Positions 53,018 to 62,542 of a DNA stretch of 64,000 nt are shown piece by piece. Below the pieces are notes generated by a model. It searched no databases. It saw only the letters and a list, made by a program, of their open reading frames with translations, and was not told where the DNA came from. Both the position numbers and the translations under genes were made by a program. Origin of the DNA: Sulfitobacter sp. DFL-14 (lineage in GTDB: Bacteria > Pseudomonadota > Alphaproteobacteria > Rhodobacterales > Rhodobacteraceae). Position 1 is the stretch's first letter. The number at the start of each line of letters is the position of its first letter. The stretch is taken from positions 149,345 to 213,344 of the forward strand of contig NZ_QBFD01000046.1 of NCBI RefSeq assembly GCF_003335585.1, in the 5' to 3' direction.

Positions 53018-53893
53018 ATGACCGAATATGACGCAGGAATAGTTGACGTTTTCGCTGATGAGGCGCTGCGTGGAAACCCGCTGGCAGTTGTCGAGCACGC
53101 GGATGATCTGAGTGAAGAGATGATGCAGCGCATTGCGGGCGAGTTCAATCAGGCCGAGACGACCTTTTTGATGAAAAGCAGCCGCGCGGACTGGAAGCTC
53201 ATGTCCTTCACGGCCAACGGATCGCCCGTCTATGGGGCGGGGCATAATGCGCTCGGCGCCTGGCTCTGGCTGGCCTATATGGGGCGTCTTGGTGACCTGA
53301 ACGCACCAAAGACGTTTCAGCAGGAAATCGGCGACGCGGTGCTGCCGATCACGATGGAGAAACGAAAAGACCGGTTCTTTGGCACGATGACGCAGGGCCC
53401 GCTGGTTCTCGGCGCGCCGCTCGAAGATGTCACGACCTTGGAGACTGCGCTTGGTCTGGGCAGGGGTGCTGTCTTGCAGGATCCCCCTGTCCGCACCGCC
53501 GATACGGGTGCGGGGCACCTCATGGTCCGCGTTAAGGACAGGAACACCGTGGATGCGGCCAAGCCCGACGCCGCAGAACTTCTGAAAGTCCTTCGATTTG
53601 CCGGTGCAGAGGGCTGCTATGTTTTCAGCTTTGACGAAAAGATGCCTGAAACCGCATATGCGCGGTTCTTCAATCCAACGGTCGGCCTGTGGGAGGACTC
53701 GGCGACAGGCACTGCGGCGGGACCGCTTGCCGCCTATCTCGGCCGCGTCGGGAAACTCGGGCCGGACCGTGCGCTGTTGATCGAACAAGTGACAGGCATG
53801 GGCCGCCAGAGTTTTCTGCCAATACGGCTTGATTCTGCTCCACAACTCTCGGGTACAGGAGTCGTGGTGATGCAGGGGAGGCTGAAACTCTGA
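53018..53893 (+). CDS. PhzF-family isomerase/epimerase-like protein
   Basis: The 291-residue protein has the PhzF double hot-dog-like fold. The catalytic Glu is E47 (FNQAETTFLM), and ANGSPVYGAGHNALGAW and the C-terminal EDSATGTAAGPLAAYL are typical. Members act as amino-acid-like isomerases in metabolism; real phenazine synthesis is unlikely because no other phz gene is present. AGGAGA precedes the ATG at 53018. The substrate is unknown. Confidence 0.88.
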   Translation: MTEYDAGIVDVFADEALRGNPLAVVEHADDLSEEMMQRIAGEFNQAETTFLMKSSRADWKLMSFTANGSPVYGAGHNALGAWLWLAYMGRLGDLNAPKTFQQEIGDAVLPITMEKRKDRFFGTMTQGPLVLGAPLEDVTTLETALGLGRGAVLQDPPVRTADTGAGHLMVRVKDRNTVDAAKPDAAELLKVLRFAGAEGCYVFSFDEKMPETAYARFFNPTVGLWEDSATGTAAGPLAAYLGRVGKLGPDRALLIEQVTGMGRQSFLPIRLDSAPQLSGTGVVVMQGRLKL

Positions 53894-54035
53894 TGGCTTG
53901 GGGTCAGAGGTCTGGCCTCGGTTCATCTTCCCTTGGTGCATGTGGAGATGCAGCATGGGGTGCTGATGATCACGAGACCCGACACCCTTGGGCGCCCGCT
54001 TTCCATCGGTTTGGCAGGCGAGCATCGCATCGCCA

Positions 54036-54383
54036 TCAGCCGGGTGACGCCATCTGCTCTTTGCGCAGCAGGATCACCGTTCCGGCGGGGTCCGATGTCC
54101 AGTGTCCGGTCACACCGGTCAGCGGCTCAAGTTCGTCCCGCCTGGCGCTGCCGAGGCGCGCCAGGGCTGCGTCCGGGTCGTCGTCGAACAATTCGATCCA
54201 GACATCCACCTGGCTCTGATGCGGGACGCGGTCGATCCAAAGGGTCATGCTGCCGAACGCGAAGCCGGTGCTGTTCTCCAGCTCTCGGGTGACCGGCAGC
54301 CCCACCTTGTCGCGGTAGAAGGCCACCGTGTCCTCCCAGGCATAGAGGGGCACCTTGATGGCAATGTTCTTTCCGGCTTCCAT
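54036..54383 (-). CDS. VOC (glyoxalase/bleomycin-resistance-like) family protein
   Basis: The 115-residue single-module VOC protein reads KVPLYAWEDTVAFYRDKVGLPVTREL near the N-terminus and VDVWIELFDDDPDAAL in the middle. Its function is unknown; it resembles small enzymes or binding proteins. The ATG at 54383 is preceded by AAGGAG. It follows the SRPBCC gene on the same strand (28-bp gap). Confidence 0.8.
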   Translation of the reverse strand: MEAGKNIAIKVPLYAWEDTVAFYRDKVGLPVTRELENSTGFAFGSMTLWIDRVPHQSQVDVWIELFDDDPDAALARLGSARRDELEPLTGVTGHWTSDPAGTVILLRKEQMASPG

Positions 54384-54411
54384 GTCATGTCGCTCCTTCC
54401 TGATGTGCGGA

Positions 54412-54858
54412 CTACTTGTAAAATCCGTCCCGCAGCCTGATGCCATGCTCCAGCCAGGCTTTCATGGCGCAAAGCATCCCCGTCCATCCTTCGCAATTGC
54501 CGAAGCAGGAGGTCAGGCCGGCCTCGGTCTCGGGCCAGCCGAATTCGCTGATCCGCACCAGCGTGCGTCCACCCTCCAGGGGGCTGAACTCCATGGTGAC
54601 AGTCGTCCAGGTGGCAGTTGCCTTGTCCGTCTCCCATTGCAGCACGATCTTTTTGTTGGTGACGACTTCCTGCACCAGGACGGGGAAGGCGCCGGGAAAG
54701 TCGTGGAAGTCCCAGGTCACCTCGGCGCCGGTTTCCAACCGGCCCCGCGCCCCGCCCGTGGTGAAGTAATTCGACAGGCGTTCAGGGGCGACCACCGCCT
54801 CGAACACGTCCTCGACCGGTTTGGCGATGCGCCCGGCCACGGTGAACTTCAATTCCAT
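54412..54858 (-). CDS. SRPBCC/AHSA1-type protein
   Basis: The 148-residue START-like protein contains GRIAKPVEDVFEAVVAPERLSNYF at the N-terminus, VTWDFHDFPG and the C-terminal CEGWTGMLCAMKAWLEHG. It is divergent from an ArsR gene across 48 bp, a common arrangement for ArsR/AHSA1 pairs. Ligand unknown. Confidence 0.85.
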   Translation of the reverse strand: MELKFTVAGRIAKPVEDVFEAVVAPERLSNYFTTGGARGRLETGAEVTWDFHDFPGAFPVLVQEVVTNKKIVLQWETDKATATWTTVTMEFSPLEGGRTLVRISEFGWPETEAGLTSCFGNCEGWTGMLCAMKAWLEHGIRLRDGFYK

Positions 54859-54888
54859 TGTACGAATCCTCTTTGCTTTCCGTCATTA

Positions 54889-54908
54889 ATGTTATAAAAA
54901 TATAACAT
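54889..54908. promoter_or_regulatory. ArsR operator, inverted repeat over the start codon
   Basis: ATGTTATA (54889-54896) and TATAACAT (54901-54908) with an AAAA spacer form a perfect 8-4-8 inverted repeat. It overlaps the arsR start codon at 54907 and lies between the divergent genes, so it likely serves as an autoregulatory operator. Confidence 0.65.
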
Positions 54909-55269
54909 GTCAATGGAAGATAAATTTGACGCCTTGTTCAAGGCGCTTGGCCATCGGGTGCGACGTCAGATACTCGACCTGATCAAGGATGGTCCAAAGA
55001 CCACCGGTGCCCTTTGCGAGACACTGACGGAGCTCGACCGGTGCACGGTGATGCAGCACCTGTCCGTGTTGGAGAAGGCCGGGCTGGTGGTTGTAGAACG
55101 GCGTGGCCGGGAACGCTGGAACCACCTCGACGCCCTTCCGATCCATGACGTTCAGAAACGCTGGATCGGCCCATACGCTGCGCATGCGGTCGGGATGCTT
55201 GAGGAACTGGAGGCGCTGGCAAAAATCGACGCATCACCGCAGGAGACTGCCGAAAAGAGCAATGCCTGA
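54907..55269 (+). CDS. ArsR-family transcriptional regulator (SRPBCC-associated)
   Basis: The 120-residue winged helix reads FDALFKALGHRVRRQILDLIKDGPKTTGALCETLTELDRCTVMQHLSVLEKAGLVVVERRGRERWN. It has the classic ALGH/ALAD start but no obvious metal ligands. It is divergent from the AHSA1-type gene, and its start codon lies in its operator-like palindrome. Confidence 0.88.
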   Translation: MSMEDKFDALFKALGHRVRRQILDLIKDGPKTTGALCETLTELDRCTVMQHLSVLEKAGLVVVERRGRERWNHLDALPIHDVQKRWIGPYAAHAVGMLEELEALAKIDASPQETAEKSNA

Positions 55270-55414
55270 AACAGGGTGGCAGCTCCGATCTGTCCGCAGA
55301 GCGGGCATGCGCCATTCTTCGCCCTCGTTCTTCCAGGGCGCTTTCTGCGCAGGGGGTGGTCCGGGCAGCGGCTAAGCCTATGGTGAAGCCGCTTGCGTTA
55401 AAATAAACAAGCCT

Positions 55415-55438
55415 TTATATAAATGTTAACTTATATAA
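55415..55438. promoter_or_regulatory. Palindromic pair before the second arsR
   Basis: TTATATAA occurs at 55415-55422 and again at 55431-55438, with ATGTTAAC between, ending 12 bp before the second ArsR start. The arrangement is nearly palindromic and AT-rich, consistent with promoter plus operator. Confidence 0.45.
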
Positions 55439-55450
55439 TGGAGGCGTGCC

Positions 55451-55789
55451 TTGATTCCCGATCTTGCTTTTGCGGCGCTTGCTGACCCGACCCGCCGGGC
55501 AATCATTGCGCGTCTTGCGAGAGGCGAAGCTTCGGTCGGGGAAATTGCCCGACCCTTTGCCATGAGCCAGCCAGCTGTTTCGCACCACCTTAAGGTTCTT
55601 GAAGACTCCGGCCTCATCACGCGGCGCATAGACGGCACCCGTCGCCCATGCCGCCTTGCAGATGGCGCTCTTGAAGAGATCGAGGGATGGCTGTCGATGC
55701 TGCGTCGTGGACTGGAAGCCAACTTTGACCGCCTGGATGGGGTGCTTGCAGAGATGGCGATGGAAGAAACCTCAGGTAAAAAGGAATGA
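55451..55789 (+). CDS. ArsR-family transcriptional regulator, second copy
   Basis: The 112-residue winged helix begins LAFAALADPTRRAIIARLARGEASVGEIARPFAMSQPAVSHHLKVLEDSGLITRRIDGTRR. It belongs to the common family that accompanies SRPBCC genes. Its stop overlaps the following SRPBCC start by 4 bases, indicating translational coupling. Confidence 0.9.
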   Translation: MIPDLAFAALADPTRRAIIARLARGEASVGEIARPFAMSQPAVSHHLKVLEDSGLITRRIDGTRRPCRLADGALEEIEGWLSMLRRGLEANFDRLDGVLAEMAMEETSGKKE

Positions 55790-56280
55790 ACATGACCAAC
55801 GCACCGCTTTCAATCGAACTCGATGGCGCGGCCGGCGTCACGGTGAGACGCCGATTCAACGCCCCGCCGGCCATGGTTTATCGTGCGCATACCGAATCGG
55901 AACTGGTGCAAAGATGGATGCTCGGTCCGCCCGGCTGGTCCATGCCGGTGTGTGAGATGGATGTGCGTCCTGGCGGTGCTTTCCGTCACGAATACAGCGA
56001 TGGGGCCGACGCAGGCTTTGCGATTGTCGGCGAATATATCACGCTGGAGCCCGCTGCGCGCATTGTCCACGTGGAACGGATGTTGCTGCCTGATCCAACA
56101 CCGGACAACAACATTGATACCCGGTTTGAACCCGACGGTTCCGGCACGAGGATGGTGCTGCGTATGTCGCTGCCTGACGCGGGCATCCGCAAGGCAATGC
56201 TCGAGACCGGCATGGCAGAGGGCATGGAGGCGAGTTACGCAAATCTCGATGCGCTGGATCTGTCTGAGTTCAAGGGTTGA
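55786..56280 (+). CDS. SRPBCC/AHSA1-type protein, second copy
   Basis: The 164-residue START-like protein contains RRRFNAPPAMVYRAHTESELVQRWMLGPPGW near the N-terminus, VRPGGAFRHEY in the middle, and GMAEGMEASYANLDALDL at the end. Such proteins bind hydrophobic ligands. It is the second gene of an arsR-SRPBCC-DUF998 unit. Ligand unknown. Confidence 0.88.
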   Translation: MNMTNAPLSIELDGAAGVTVRRRFNAPPAMVYRAHTESELVQRWMLGPPGWSMPVCEMDVRPGGAFRHEYSDGADAGFAIVGEYITLEPAARIVHVERMLLPDPTPDNNIDTRFEPDGSGTRMVLRMSLPDAGIRKAMLETGMAEGMEASYANLDALDLSEFKG

Positions 56281-56286
56281 GAAGGG

Positions 56287-56973
56287 ATGGTTTTGACCAC
56301 TTGCACGACAGCACCGCGTCCGGGTTTCAATCGCAAAAGCGATGCTCTCATCGTGGCGACGGGCGCGGCCATTTTGTGCCTGACACTCTTGCACGTCTTG
56401 CGCAGGGATGTTGACCCGACGTGGGTTTTCATCAGCGACTATATGCTTGGCGATTGGGGCTGGCTGATGCGGCTCGCCTTCGCGGCGATGGCTCTGGCGC
56501 TTGGCGTTTCGGCGGCAATCATGGCAGCGTTTCTGCGCGGATGGGCACGGTGGATTGTTTCAGGCCTGCTTGGTCTGGCAGCGTCCGGCATGCTGATTGC
56601 GGGGATTTTCCCGCCGGATCCCACAGGCACACCGCTTGAGGCGCTGACGGGAACCGGAACATTGCACATGATCGGAGCTTCGCTCGATTTCACCCCTGTC
56701 GCCGCTTTGATCGGCAGCATCATATTGGCGAAAAGGTCAGGGTGGCGCGGCAATGCACTCTGGCTTCTCGCGGCGTCCATTCTCACATGCGCCGCTATGG
56801 TGGCGTTCATAGTGTCCATGCCACCGGATCATGTGTTCGGGCCTGAGACGCACACCGGTCTTGTCGGGCGCCTTCAATGGGCCAGCTATTTCACATGGTT
56901 CGCGGCATTGGCTTTCATGTCCCGGCGCAAGAATGCGGAGAGTTGTCGCACTGAAAAGGGCGCTGAACGATGA
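56287..56973 (+). CDS. DUF998-type integral membrane protein
   Basis: The 228-residue protein has about six membrane segments. Residues 45-65 read VFISDYMLGDWGWLMRLAF, and GIFPPDPTG is the DUF998 pattern in the third loop. Function unknown. It lies 6 bp after the SRPBCC gene and is probably co-transcribed with the second arsR gene. Confidence 0.78.
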   Translation: MVLTTCTTAPRPGFNRKSDALIVATGAAILCLTLLHVLRRDVDPTWVFISDYMLGDWGWLMRLAFAAMALALGVSAAIMAAFLRGWARWIVSGLLGLAASGMLIAGIFPPDPTGTPLEALTGTGTLHMIGASLDFTPVAALIGSIILAKRSGWRGNALWLLAASILTCAAMVAFIVSMPPDHVFGPETHTGLVGRLQWASYFTWFAALAFMSRRKNAESCRTEKGAER

Positions 56974-57031
56974 GCAAAGAGTTTGAGCATTTCCTCAGTG
57001 ACCGGGTGCAGCCGCAACACCTCGATACTGA

Positions 57032-57440
<409 letters not shown>

Positions 57441-57705
57441 GACGCCAAACGAGCTGATCACTGCTCAATATGCGCCGCTCGAAACCGAGATGTCGGACCT
57501 GCTCCATGCCTATCTGATCGGGCGGCTGGAGGAGCGGCCGGGTGATGAAAAGACCATGGCGATCTCAACCTTCAGTCAGGTCTGGGCTGGCAAGGCACGT
57601 TCGGATGATCTTTATGCCGATCTTGAAGGCACCTTTCGCACGGATGTGGATGCGTCCCTCCGGTATCTCGTTAGCAACAAGTTTCTCGCCGAGATTGGCA
57701 ACCAA

Positions 57706-58728
57706 TCACAGGTTTTCGAGAATGAGCACTTCGATACGTATGCGCTCCTGCGACGCGAGGGTGGCGCGGTTTTCGCATTTTGCCCGCAGGATCCTGATTG
57801 CGCTGCGCACCAGATGCCCGGGGTCCTGATGGATCACGGCGTCCAGTTCGCCATTCTTCAGGGCCAGCTCCGTTGAGGGTGTGCGTTCGTGGGCTATCGT
57901 CACACGATCCCGGATGACACCGGCGCGCCGCCCTTTTTCCAGCGGGATGCGGGCCTCCACTCCCATGAAGTAGATGCCCAGGATGTCGCTGTGGGTTCGG
58001 ATTGCGTTGTGCAGGATGTTTTCAGTCCGGTCAGGATCCCCGTAGGTTTCAAGGGTCGGAAGCACCTTCAGGTTCGGATATTCCGCGTTGATGATCCCAT
58101 CGAAGCCAAGCCTGCGTTCGAGGCTGTCGCGCGCCTGGGTGGTTTCGGTCAGGACAAGAACCGATCCTTCCTTGTTCCCGATGAAACGGGCCATCAAGCG
58201 GCCTGCGGTTGCCCCTGCTGCCCTGTTGTCAATGCCGACAAAGCCATGTTCGCCATCGTCCTGCTGGTCGGCGACGAGAGGTATCGTCTGAATGCCACGT
58301 TCTCTCATCCTCAGCAGGGCGTCGCGGATCTGCGGGGTTTCGGGCGCCATGATGGCAACGCCGTCGACATCCTCTGCGGACAGGTTCGAGAGGTTGCGCG
58401 CAGCCTCATGCGGGTCCTGATCATCAATTCGAATGACATCCGCCTCGATCATCTCAGCGCGGCTGGCGCTGTCGAATTCCGCTATTCGGTCTATGATCTC
58501 CATCAGGAATTCATCGCCTGAACGGGGCAGGGCGAAGACGAACCTGTATCCTCTCTGCCGCGCCAGGGTCGCGGCGACCTGGTTCCGTTGAAACCCGATT
58601 CTTTCAATGGCGTCATTGACAGTTTTGACCGTCTTTTCCCGTACGCCGGACCGGCCATTGAGCACCCTGTCCACGGTCGCCAGACTCACGCCTGCAGCGT
58701 TGGCCAGGTCCTTTATCGTTGGTCTCAT
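57706..58728 (-). CDS. LacI-family transcriptional regulator
   Basis: The 340-residue regulator has a helix-turn-helix at residues 3-25 (TIKDLANAAGVSLATVDRVLNGRSGVREKTVKTV) and a periplasmic-binding-like effector domain. It is divergent from the sugar ABC operon. Two identical palindromes in the intergenic region are its probable operators. The effector is probably a sugar or polyol carried by the ABC system. Confidence 0.92.
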   Translation of the reverse strand: MRPTIKDLANAAGVSLATVDRVLNGRSGVREKTVKTVNDAIERIGFQRNQVAATLARQRGYRFVFALPRSGDEFLMEIIDRIAEFDSASRAEMIEADVIRIDDQDPHEAARNLSNLSAEDVDGVAIMAPETPQIRDALLRMRERGIQTIPLVADQQDDGEHGFVGIDNRAAGATAGRLMARFIGNKEGSVLVLTETTQARDSLERRLGFDGIINAEYPNLKVLPTLETYGDPDRTENILHNAIRTHSDILGIYFMGVEARIPLEKGRRAGVIRDRVTIAHERTPSTELALKNGELDAVIHQDPGHLVRSAIRILRAKCENRATLASQERIRIEVLILENL

Positions 58729-58799
58729 TCTGTCAAAGCTCTGATTTCATGGGATAACCACCCCATCTTTGACAATTTTGGAGGAAATCACAAGCTAAA

Positions 58800-58845
58800 T
58801 GAGGTGCGCACCTCAGATAACTCTTGCTTTGAGGTGCGCACCTCA
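58800..58845. promoter_or_regulatory. Two LacI operators, identical 16-bp palindromes
   Basis: TGAGGTGCGCACCTCA occurs at 58800-58815 and 58830-58845, with the central CG expected for LacI operators and centres exactly 30 bp apart. They lie 66-111 bp before the binding-protein start. TTGACA at 58769-58774 may be part of the promoter. Confidence 0.85.
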
Positions 58846-58910
58846 TTTACGCTCGGGCGAGTTAAGTCGCGGCAGGAGGGCCGTGGCGATGAAACTGGGA
58901 GGATTTCGAA

Positions 58911-60233
58911 ATGAAGACGAAACACCTGACGACAGCTGTCCTGTCGTCACTTATCGCAAGCTCTGCCGCGACTTCGGCCCTGGCCGAGGATCTGACGCTG
59001 TGTTGGGCTGCCTGGGACCCGGCCAATGCCCTGGTCGAACTGTCCAAGAATTTCGAGGCGGAATCAGGTCACACCATGAATTTTGAATTCGTGCCCTGGA
59101 CCTCATTTGCGGACCGGATGCTCAACGAGCTGAATTCAGGGGGGCAATTGTGCGACCTGATGATCGGTGACAGCCAGTGGATCGGCGGTGGTGCCGAGAA
59201 CGGTCATTACGTGAAGTTGAATGATTTCTTCGAGGCCAATGGCATCGACATGGCCGACTTCATTCCGGCAACTGTCACCGGCTATGCGGAATGGCCCAAG
59301 AACACGCCGAACTATTATGCCTTGCCGGCCTTTGGGGACGTCGTCGGCTGGACCTATCGCAAGGATTGGTTTGAACGCCCGGAACTGCAGGAGGCGTTCA
59401 AGGCCAAATATGGCCGCGAGCTGGGCGTGCCGTCGTCATTGGAAGAGCTGAAGGAGATTGCGCAGTTCTTTCAGGGTCGGGACATTGACGGCACCACGGT
59501 TTACGGCGCCGCGATCTATACCGAGCGTGGCTCGGAAGGGATCACCATGGGGGTGACCAACGCGCTTTATAACTACGGGTTCATGTACGAGAATCCGGAT
59601 AAGCCCTATGATCTGGAGGGCTATGTGAATTCCGATGGTGCTGTTGCAGCGCTGGAATTCTACAAGGATCTTTATGACACCGCGACGCCGCCGGGCTCGT
59701 CCAACTGGTACATGGGCGAGAATATCGATGCCTATAAATCAGGCCAGGTGGCGCTTCAGATGAATTTTGCCTTCATCTGGCCAGGTGTTGAAGCCGATCC
59801 GAACGTGGGCGGTGGAAAGTCGGGCTATTTCCCCAATCCGGCGGGGCCTGCGGGCCAGTTTGCACAACTGGGCGGGCAGGGGATTTCTGTCGTGGCCTAT
59901 TCGGACAAGCAGGATGCGGCGCTGGAATATATCCAGTGGTTCGCGCAGCCCGAGATTCAGGCAAAGTGGTGGGAACTGGGCGGCTACTCGGCGCTCCGCG
60001 CTGTGGTCGAAGACCCGGGGTTCGCCCAAAGCCAGCCCTACGCGCAGACCTTTCTCGACAGCATGGCAATCGTAAAAGATTTCTGGGCGGAACCGGCCTA
60101 TGCGGATCTGTTGCTGGCGATGCAGGAACGTGTCCACAATTACGTGGTGGCTGGTGACGGCACTGCGAAGGAAGCGCTTGACGGTCTGGTGCGTGACTGG
60201 ACCGAAGTGTTCGAGGACGAAGGCAAAATATAG
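58911..60233 (+). CDS. Extracellular solute-binding protein of a sugar/polyol ABC transporter
   Basis: The 440-residue periplasmic protein has a signal peptide (MKTKHLTTAVLSSLIASSAATSALAED) and a type 1 sugar-binding fold. FVPWTSFADRMLNELNSGGQLCDLMIGDSQWIGG and ALPAFGDVVGWTYRKDWF are typical. GGGAGGA precedes the ATG. It delivers the substrate to the two permeases encoded next. A 23-base hairpin follows the gene. Confidence 0.92.
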   Translation: MKTKHLTTAVLSSLIASSAATSALAEDLTLCWAAWDPANALVELSKNFEAESGHTMNFEFVPWTSFADRMLNELNSGGQLCDLMIGDSQWIGGGAENGHYVKLNDFFEANGIDMADFIPATVTGYAEWPKNTPNYYALPAFGDVVGWTYRKDWFERPELQEAFKAKYGRELGVPSSLEELKEIAQFFQGRDIDGTTVYGAAIYTERGSEGITMGVTNALYNYGFMYENPDKPYDLEGYVNSDGAVAALEFYKDLYDTATPPGSSNWYMGENIDAYKSGQVALQMNFAFIWPGVEADPNVGGGKSGYFPNPAGPAGQFAQLGGQGISVVAYSDKQDAALEYIQWFAQPEIQAKWWELGGYSALRAVVEDPGFAQSQPYAQTFLDSMAIVKDFWAEPAYADLLLAMQERVHNYVVAGDGTAKEALDGLVRDWTEVFEDEGKI

Positions 60234-60273
60234 GGCTCCTCCCCGTCGGTTCCCTTTGGGGGGCTGACCGCAC

Positions 60274-60296
60274 CTGGCGGCCCGGCGGGCCGTCAG
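60274..60296 (+). other. Intercistronic GC-rich stem-loop after the binding-protein gene
   Basis: CTGGCGGCCCG and CGGGCCGTCAG form an 11-base imperfect stem around a central G (one G-U pair). It lies between the binding protein and permease genes, without a T tract, and probably stabilises the upstream mRNA. Confidence 0.65.
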
Positions 60297-60356
60297 GATG
60301 CCTATGCCGAGGATATCTGGACGCCCGACTTATCCGCGCGTCAAAGGACAGGATCA

Positions 60357-61304
60357 ATGACAGACACTTCCATCGACAAGCTCGCCCGAGCCACGCCCAA
60401 GACCGTGGCCCGCCGCATAAAGGGACTGTCCGATCGCGGCATCGCATGGCTTTTCGTGGCTCCGACGATCTTTCTGCTGCTGGCCGTAAATATCTTTCCG
60501 TTGATCTGGACGATCAGGCTCAGCTTTACCGATTTCCGCGTGAACCGCCCGAACCGCGATGTCGAATGGGTCGGTCTGCGCAATTATGAACGGATCCTGA
60601 CTGACCCGGACATCTGGGCCACGATGCAGGCAACGGCGCATTTTCTGTTCTGGACCATCGTGTTCCAAGTTCTGATCGGCTTTTTCCTGGCCTTCCTGAT
60701 CAACAAGAAATTCAAGGGCAACGACCTCTGGACCACGATCATCGTCTTTCCGATGATGCTGTCGCCCGCGGTGGTCGGGAACTTCTGGACTTTCCTTTAC
60801 CAACCGCAAATCGGATTGTTCAACTATGTGGTCGCGTTCTTCACCGGGGTCGACCCGGCAAGTTTTTCGATGATCGGCAGCGTGAATCTTGCGCCCTGGG
60901 CCATCGTTATCGCGGATACCTGGATGTGGTCCCCCTTTGTGATGCTGATCTGCCTGGCCGGACTTCGGTCCATTCCTGACAGCATCTATGAGGCGGCGGA
61001 ATGCGATCGGGCCAGCAAGTGGCGGCAGTTCTGGACAATCACGGTGCCGATGGTGCTGCCCTTCCTGATGCTGGCCGTGCTGTTCCGCGGGATCGAGAAT
61101 TTCAAGATGTTCGACCTGGTGGTGCAGCTGACCGGTGGCGGCCCGGGGAATACCACGACGCTCACGTCGATCGACCTGAAGCGGGAAGCCTTCGAAAGAT
61201 GGCGCACGGGCTATTCCTCGGCTTATGCGGTGATCCTGTTCGTCACCGTCTTCGGCCTCGCCTCCATCTACGTCAAGGCTTTGAACAAGGTGAAAGAACG
61301 ATGA
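60357..61304 (+). CDS. Sugar/polyol ABC transporter permease (MalF-like)
   Basis: The 315-residue protein has six membrane segments. The coupling loop is YEAAECDRASKWRQFWTITVPMVLPFLMLAVLFRGIENFKMFD, the EAA motif in slightly altered form. It forms the channel with the second permease. The next gene overlaps its stop by 4 bases. Confidence 0.92.
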   Translation: MTDTSIDKLARATPKTVARRIKGLSDRGIAWLFVAPTIFLLLAVNIFPLIWTIRLSFTDFRVNRPNRDVEWVGLRNYERILTDPDIWATMQATAHFLFWTIVFQVLIGFFLAFLINKKFKGNDLWTTIIVFPMMLSPAVVGNFWTFLYQPQIGLFNYVVAFFTGVDPASFSMIGSVNLAPWAIVIADTWMWSPFVMLICLAGLRSIPDSIYEAAECDRASKWRQFWTITVPMVLPFLMLAVLFRGIENFKMFDLVVQLTGGGPGNTTTLTSIDLKREAFERWRTGYSSAYAVILFVTVFGLASIYVKALNKVKER

Positions 61305-62239
61305 GCTATTCGATCACGGAACCTGGCAAGGGCATCAAGTGGGTCGCCGGTATATTGGTCGTCTGCTATGCGCTGATTACCATCGCGCCGCTGCTGTGGA
61401 TCATCGCGACGGGCTTCAAATCGGGGCCGGATTCCATCGCATATCCGCCCAAGGTGGTATTCGAACCGACGCTAGAAGGCTATGTGAACCTGTTCACGGA
61501 CCGCACCCGCGCGACCAGCGACATGCTGGAGGCCGCAGGCCCGCCCGAAACCTGGTACGAGCAGATCGCGCGGGATCAGGGCACGGTCATCACCGGTGCG
61601 TCGCGCTACGGCGAGCGGTTCCTGAACTCCATCATCATCGGTTTCGGATCGACGGCGCTTTGCATGATCCTTGGCACTGCTGCTGCCTATGCGTTCAGCC
61701 GCTTCCGGGTGCCGCTCAAGGATGACCTTCTGTTCTTCATCTTGTCCACGCGGATGATGCCGCCAATTGCCGTGGCGATCCCGATCTTTCTGATGTTTCG
61801 GAATCTCGGCCTGAACGATACGCACCTCGGAATGATCCTGCTTTATACAGCCGTGAACCTGTCACTGTCGGTCTGGCTGCTAAAGGGTTTCATCGACGAG
61901 ATCCCCGTGGAATACGAGGAAGCGGCGCTGATCGACGGCTACACGCGGTTCCAGGCATTCTACAAGGTGGTGCTGCCGCAGGCGGCAACGGGGATCGCAT
62001 CGACCGCGATATTCTGCCTGATCTTTGCGTGGAATGAATATGCCTTTGCGGTGCTGCTGACATCGGGCACGGCGCAGACGGCGCCACCGTTCATCCCGAC
62101 CATCATCGGCACCTCCGGCAAGGACTGGCCCGCTGTTGCAGCGGGGGCGACGATATTCCTCGTCCCGGTCATGATTTTCACGATCCTGCTGCGCAAGCAC
62201 CTGCTGCGCGGGATCACATTCGGAGCCGTTCGCAAATGA
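61301..62239 (+). CDS. Sugar/polyol ABC transporter permease (MalG-like)
   Basis: The 312-residue permease has six membrane segments. The EAA loop reads YEEAALIDGYTRFQAFYKVVLPQAATGIASTAIFCLIFAWNEY. The ATG at 61301 begins MSYSITEPGKGIKW; the long upstream frame is rejected. An extra periplasmic stretch (about 60-110, RTRATSDMLEAAGPPETWYEQIARDQG) is longer than in most MalG proteins. It overlaps both neighbouring genes by 4 bases. Confidence 0.92.
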   Translation: MSYSITEPGKGIKWVAGILVVCYALITIAPLLWIIATGFKSGPDSIAYPPKVVFEPTLEGYVNLFTDRTRATSDMLEAAGPPETWYEQIARDQGTVITGASRYGERFLNSIIIGFGSTALCMILGTAAAYAFSRFRVPLKDDLLFFILSTRMMPPIAVAIPIFLMFRNLGLNDTHLGMILLYTAVNLSLSVWLLKGFIDEIPVEYEEAALIDGYTRFQAFYKVVLPQAATGIASTAIFCLIFAWNEYAFAVLLTSGTAQTAPPFIPTIIGTSGKDWPAVAAGATIFLVPVMIFTILLRKHLLRGITFGAVRK

Positions 62240-62538
62240 GCAATTCACCCTTCGACCCCGACGAGAGCCTGACCGAAGCCCAGATGGAGCGTGAGCGCAA
62301 AGGCACCCTGAAGCCGGAAGTGACCGATACGCGCGGGCAACCGGACAAAGGGTATCGCGCGCATCCCGCCGCGCGGATATTCCTCCGCGGCCCCTGGGAA
62401 ATGCTGGCGACGATCCTGATCGCGGCAGGTGTGGTGATGCTGATGCAACCATTCTTCCTGGGGCTCTACACCTATTCGTTCATCGTCACGCTGACAGGCA
62501 CGGTGATGTTCATCATCGTCAGCCATTTTCCGGAGTAG
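62236..62538 (+). CDS. Small two-helix membrane protein in the ABC operon
   Basis: The 100-residue protein has a charged N-terminal half (residues 1-50, ESLTEAQMERERKG) and two hydrophobic helices near the C-terminus (MLATILIAAGVVMLM, YSFIVTLTGTVMFIIV). It is coupled to the second permease gene (overlap 4) and lies 4 bp before the ATPase gene. Small membrane proteins sit in some glycerol/polyol ABC operons; a role in assembly is possible but unproven. Confidence 0.78.
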   Translation: MSNSPFDPDESLTEAQMERERKGTLKPEVTDTRGQPDKGYRAHPAARIFLRGPWEMLATILIAAGVVMLMQPFFLGLYTYSFIVTLTGTVMFIIVSHFPE

Positions 62539-62542
62539 TCGC

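Noticed and set aside
53018-53893. Phenazine biosynthesis call for the PhzF-like gene
   Set aside because: PhzF-fold proteins are widespread and no other phenazine gene is present.
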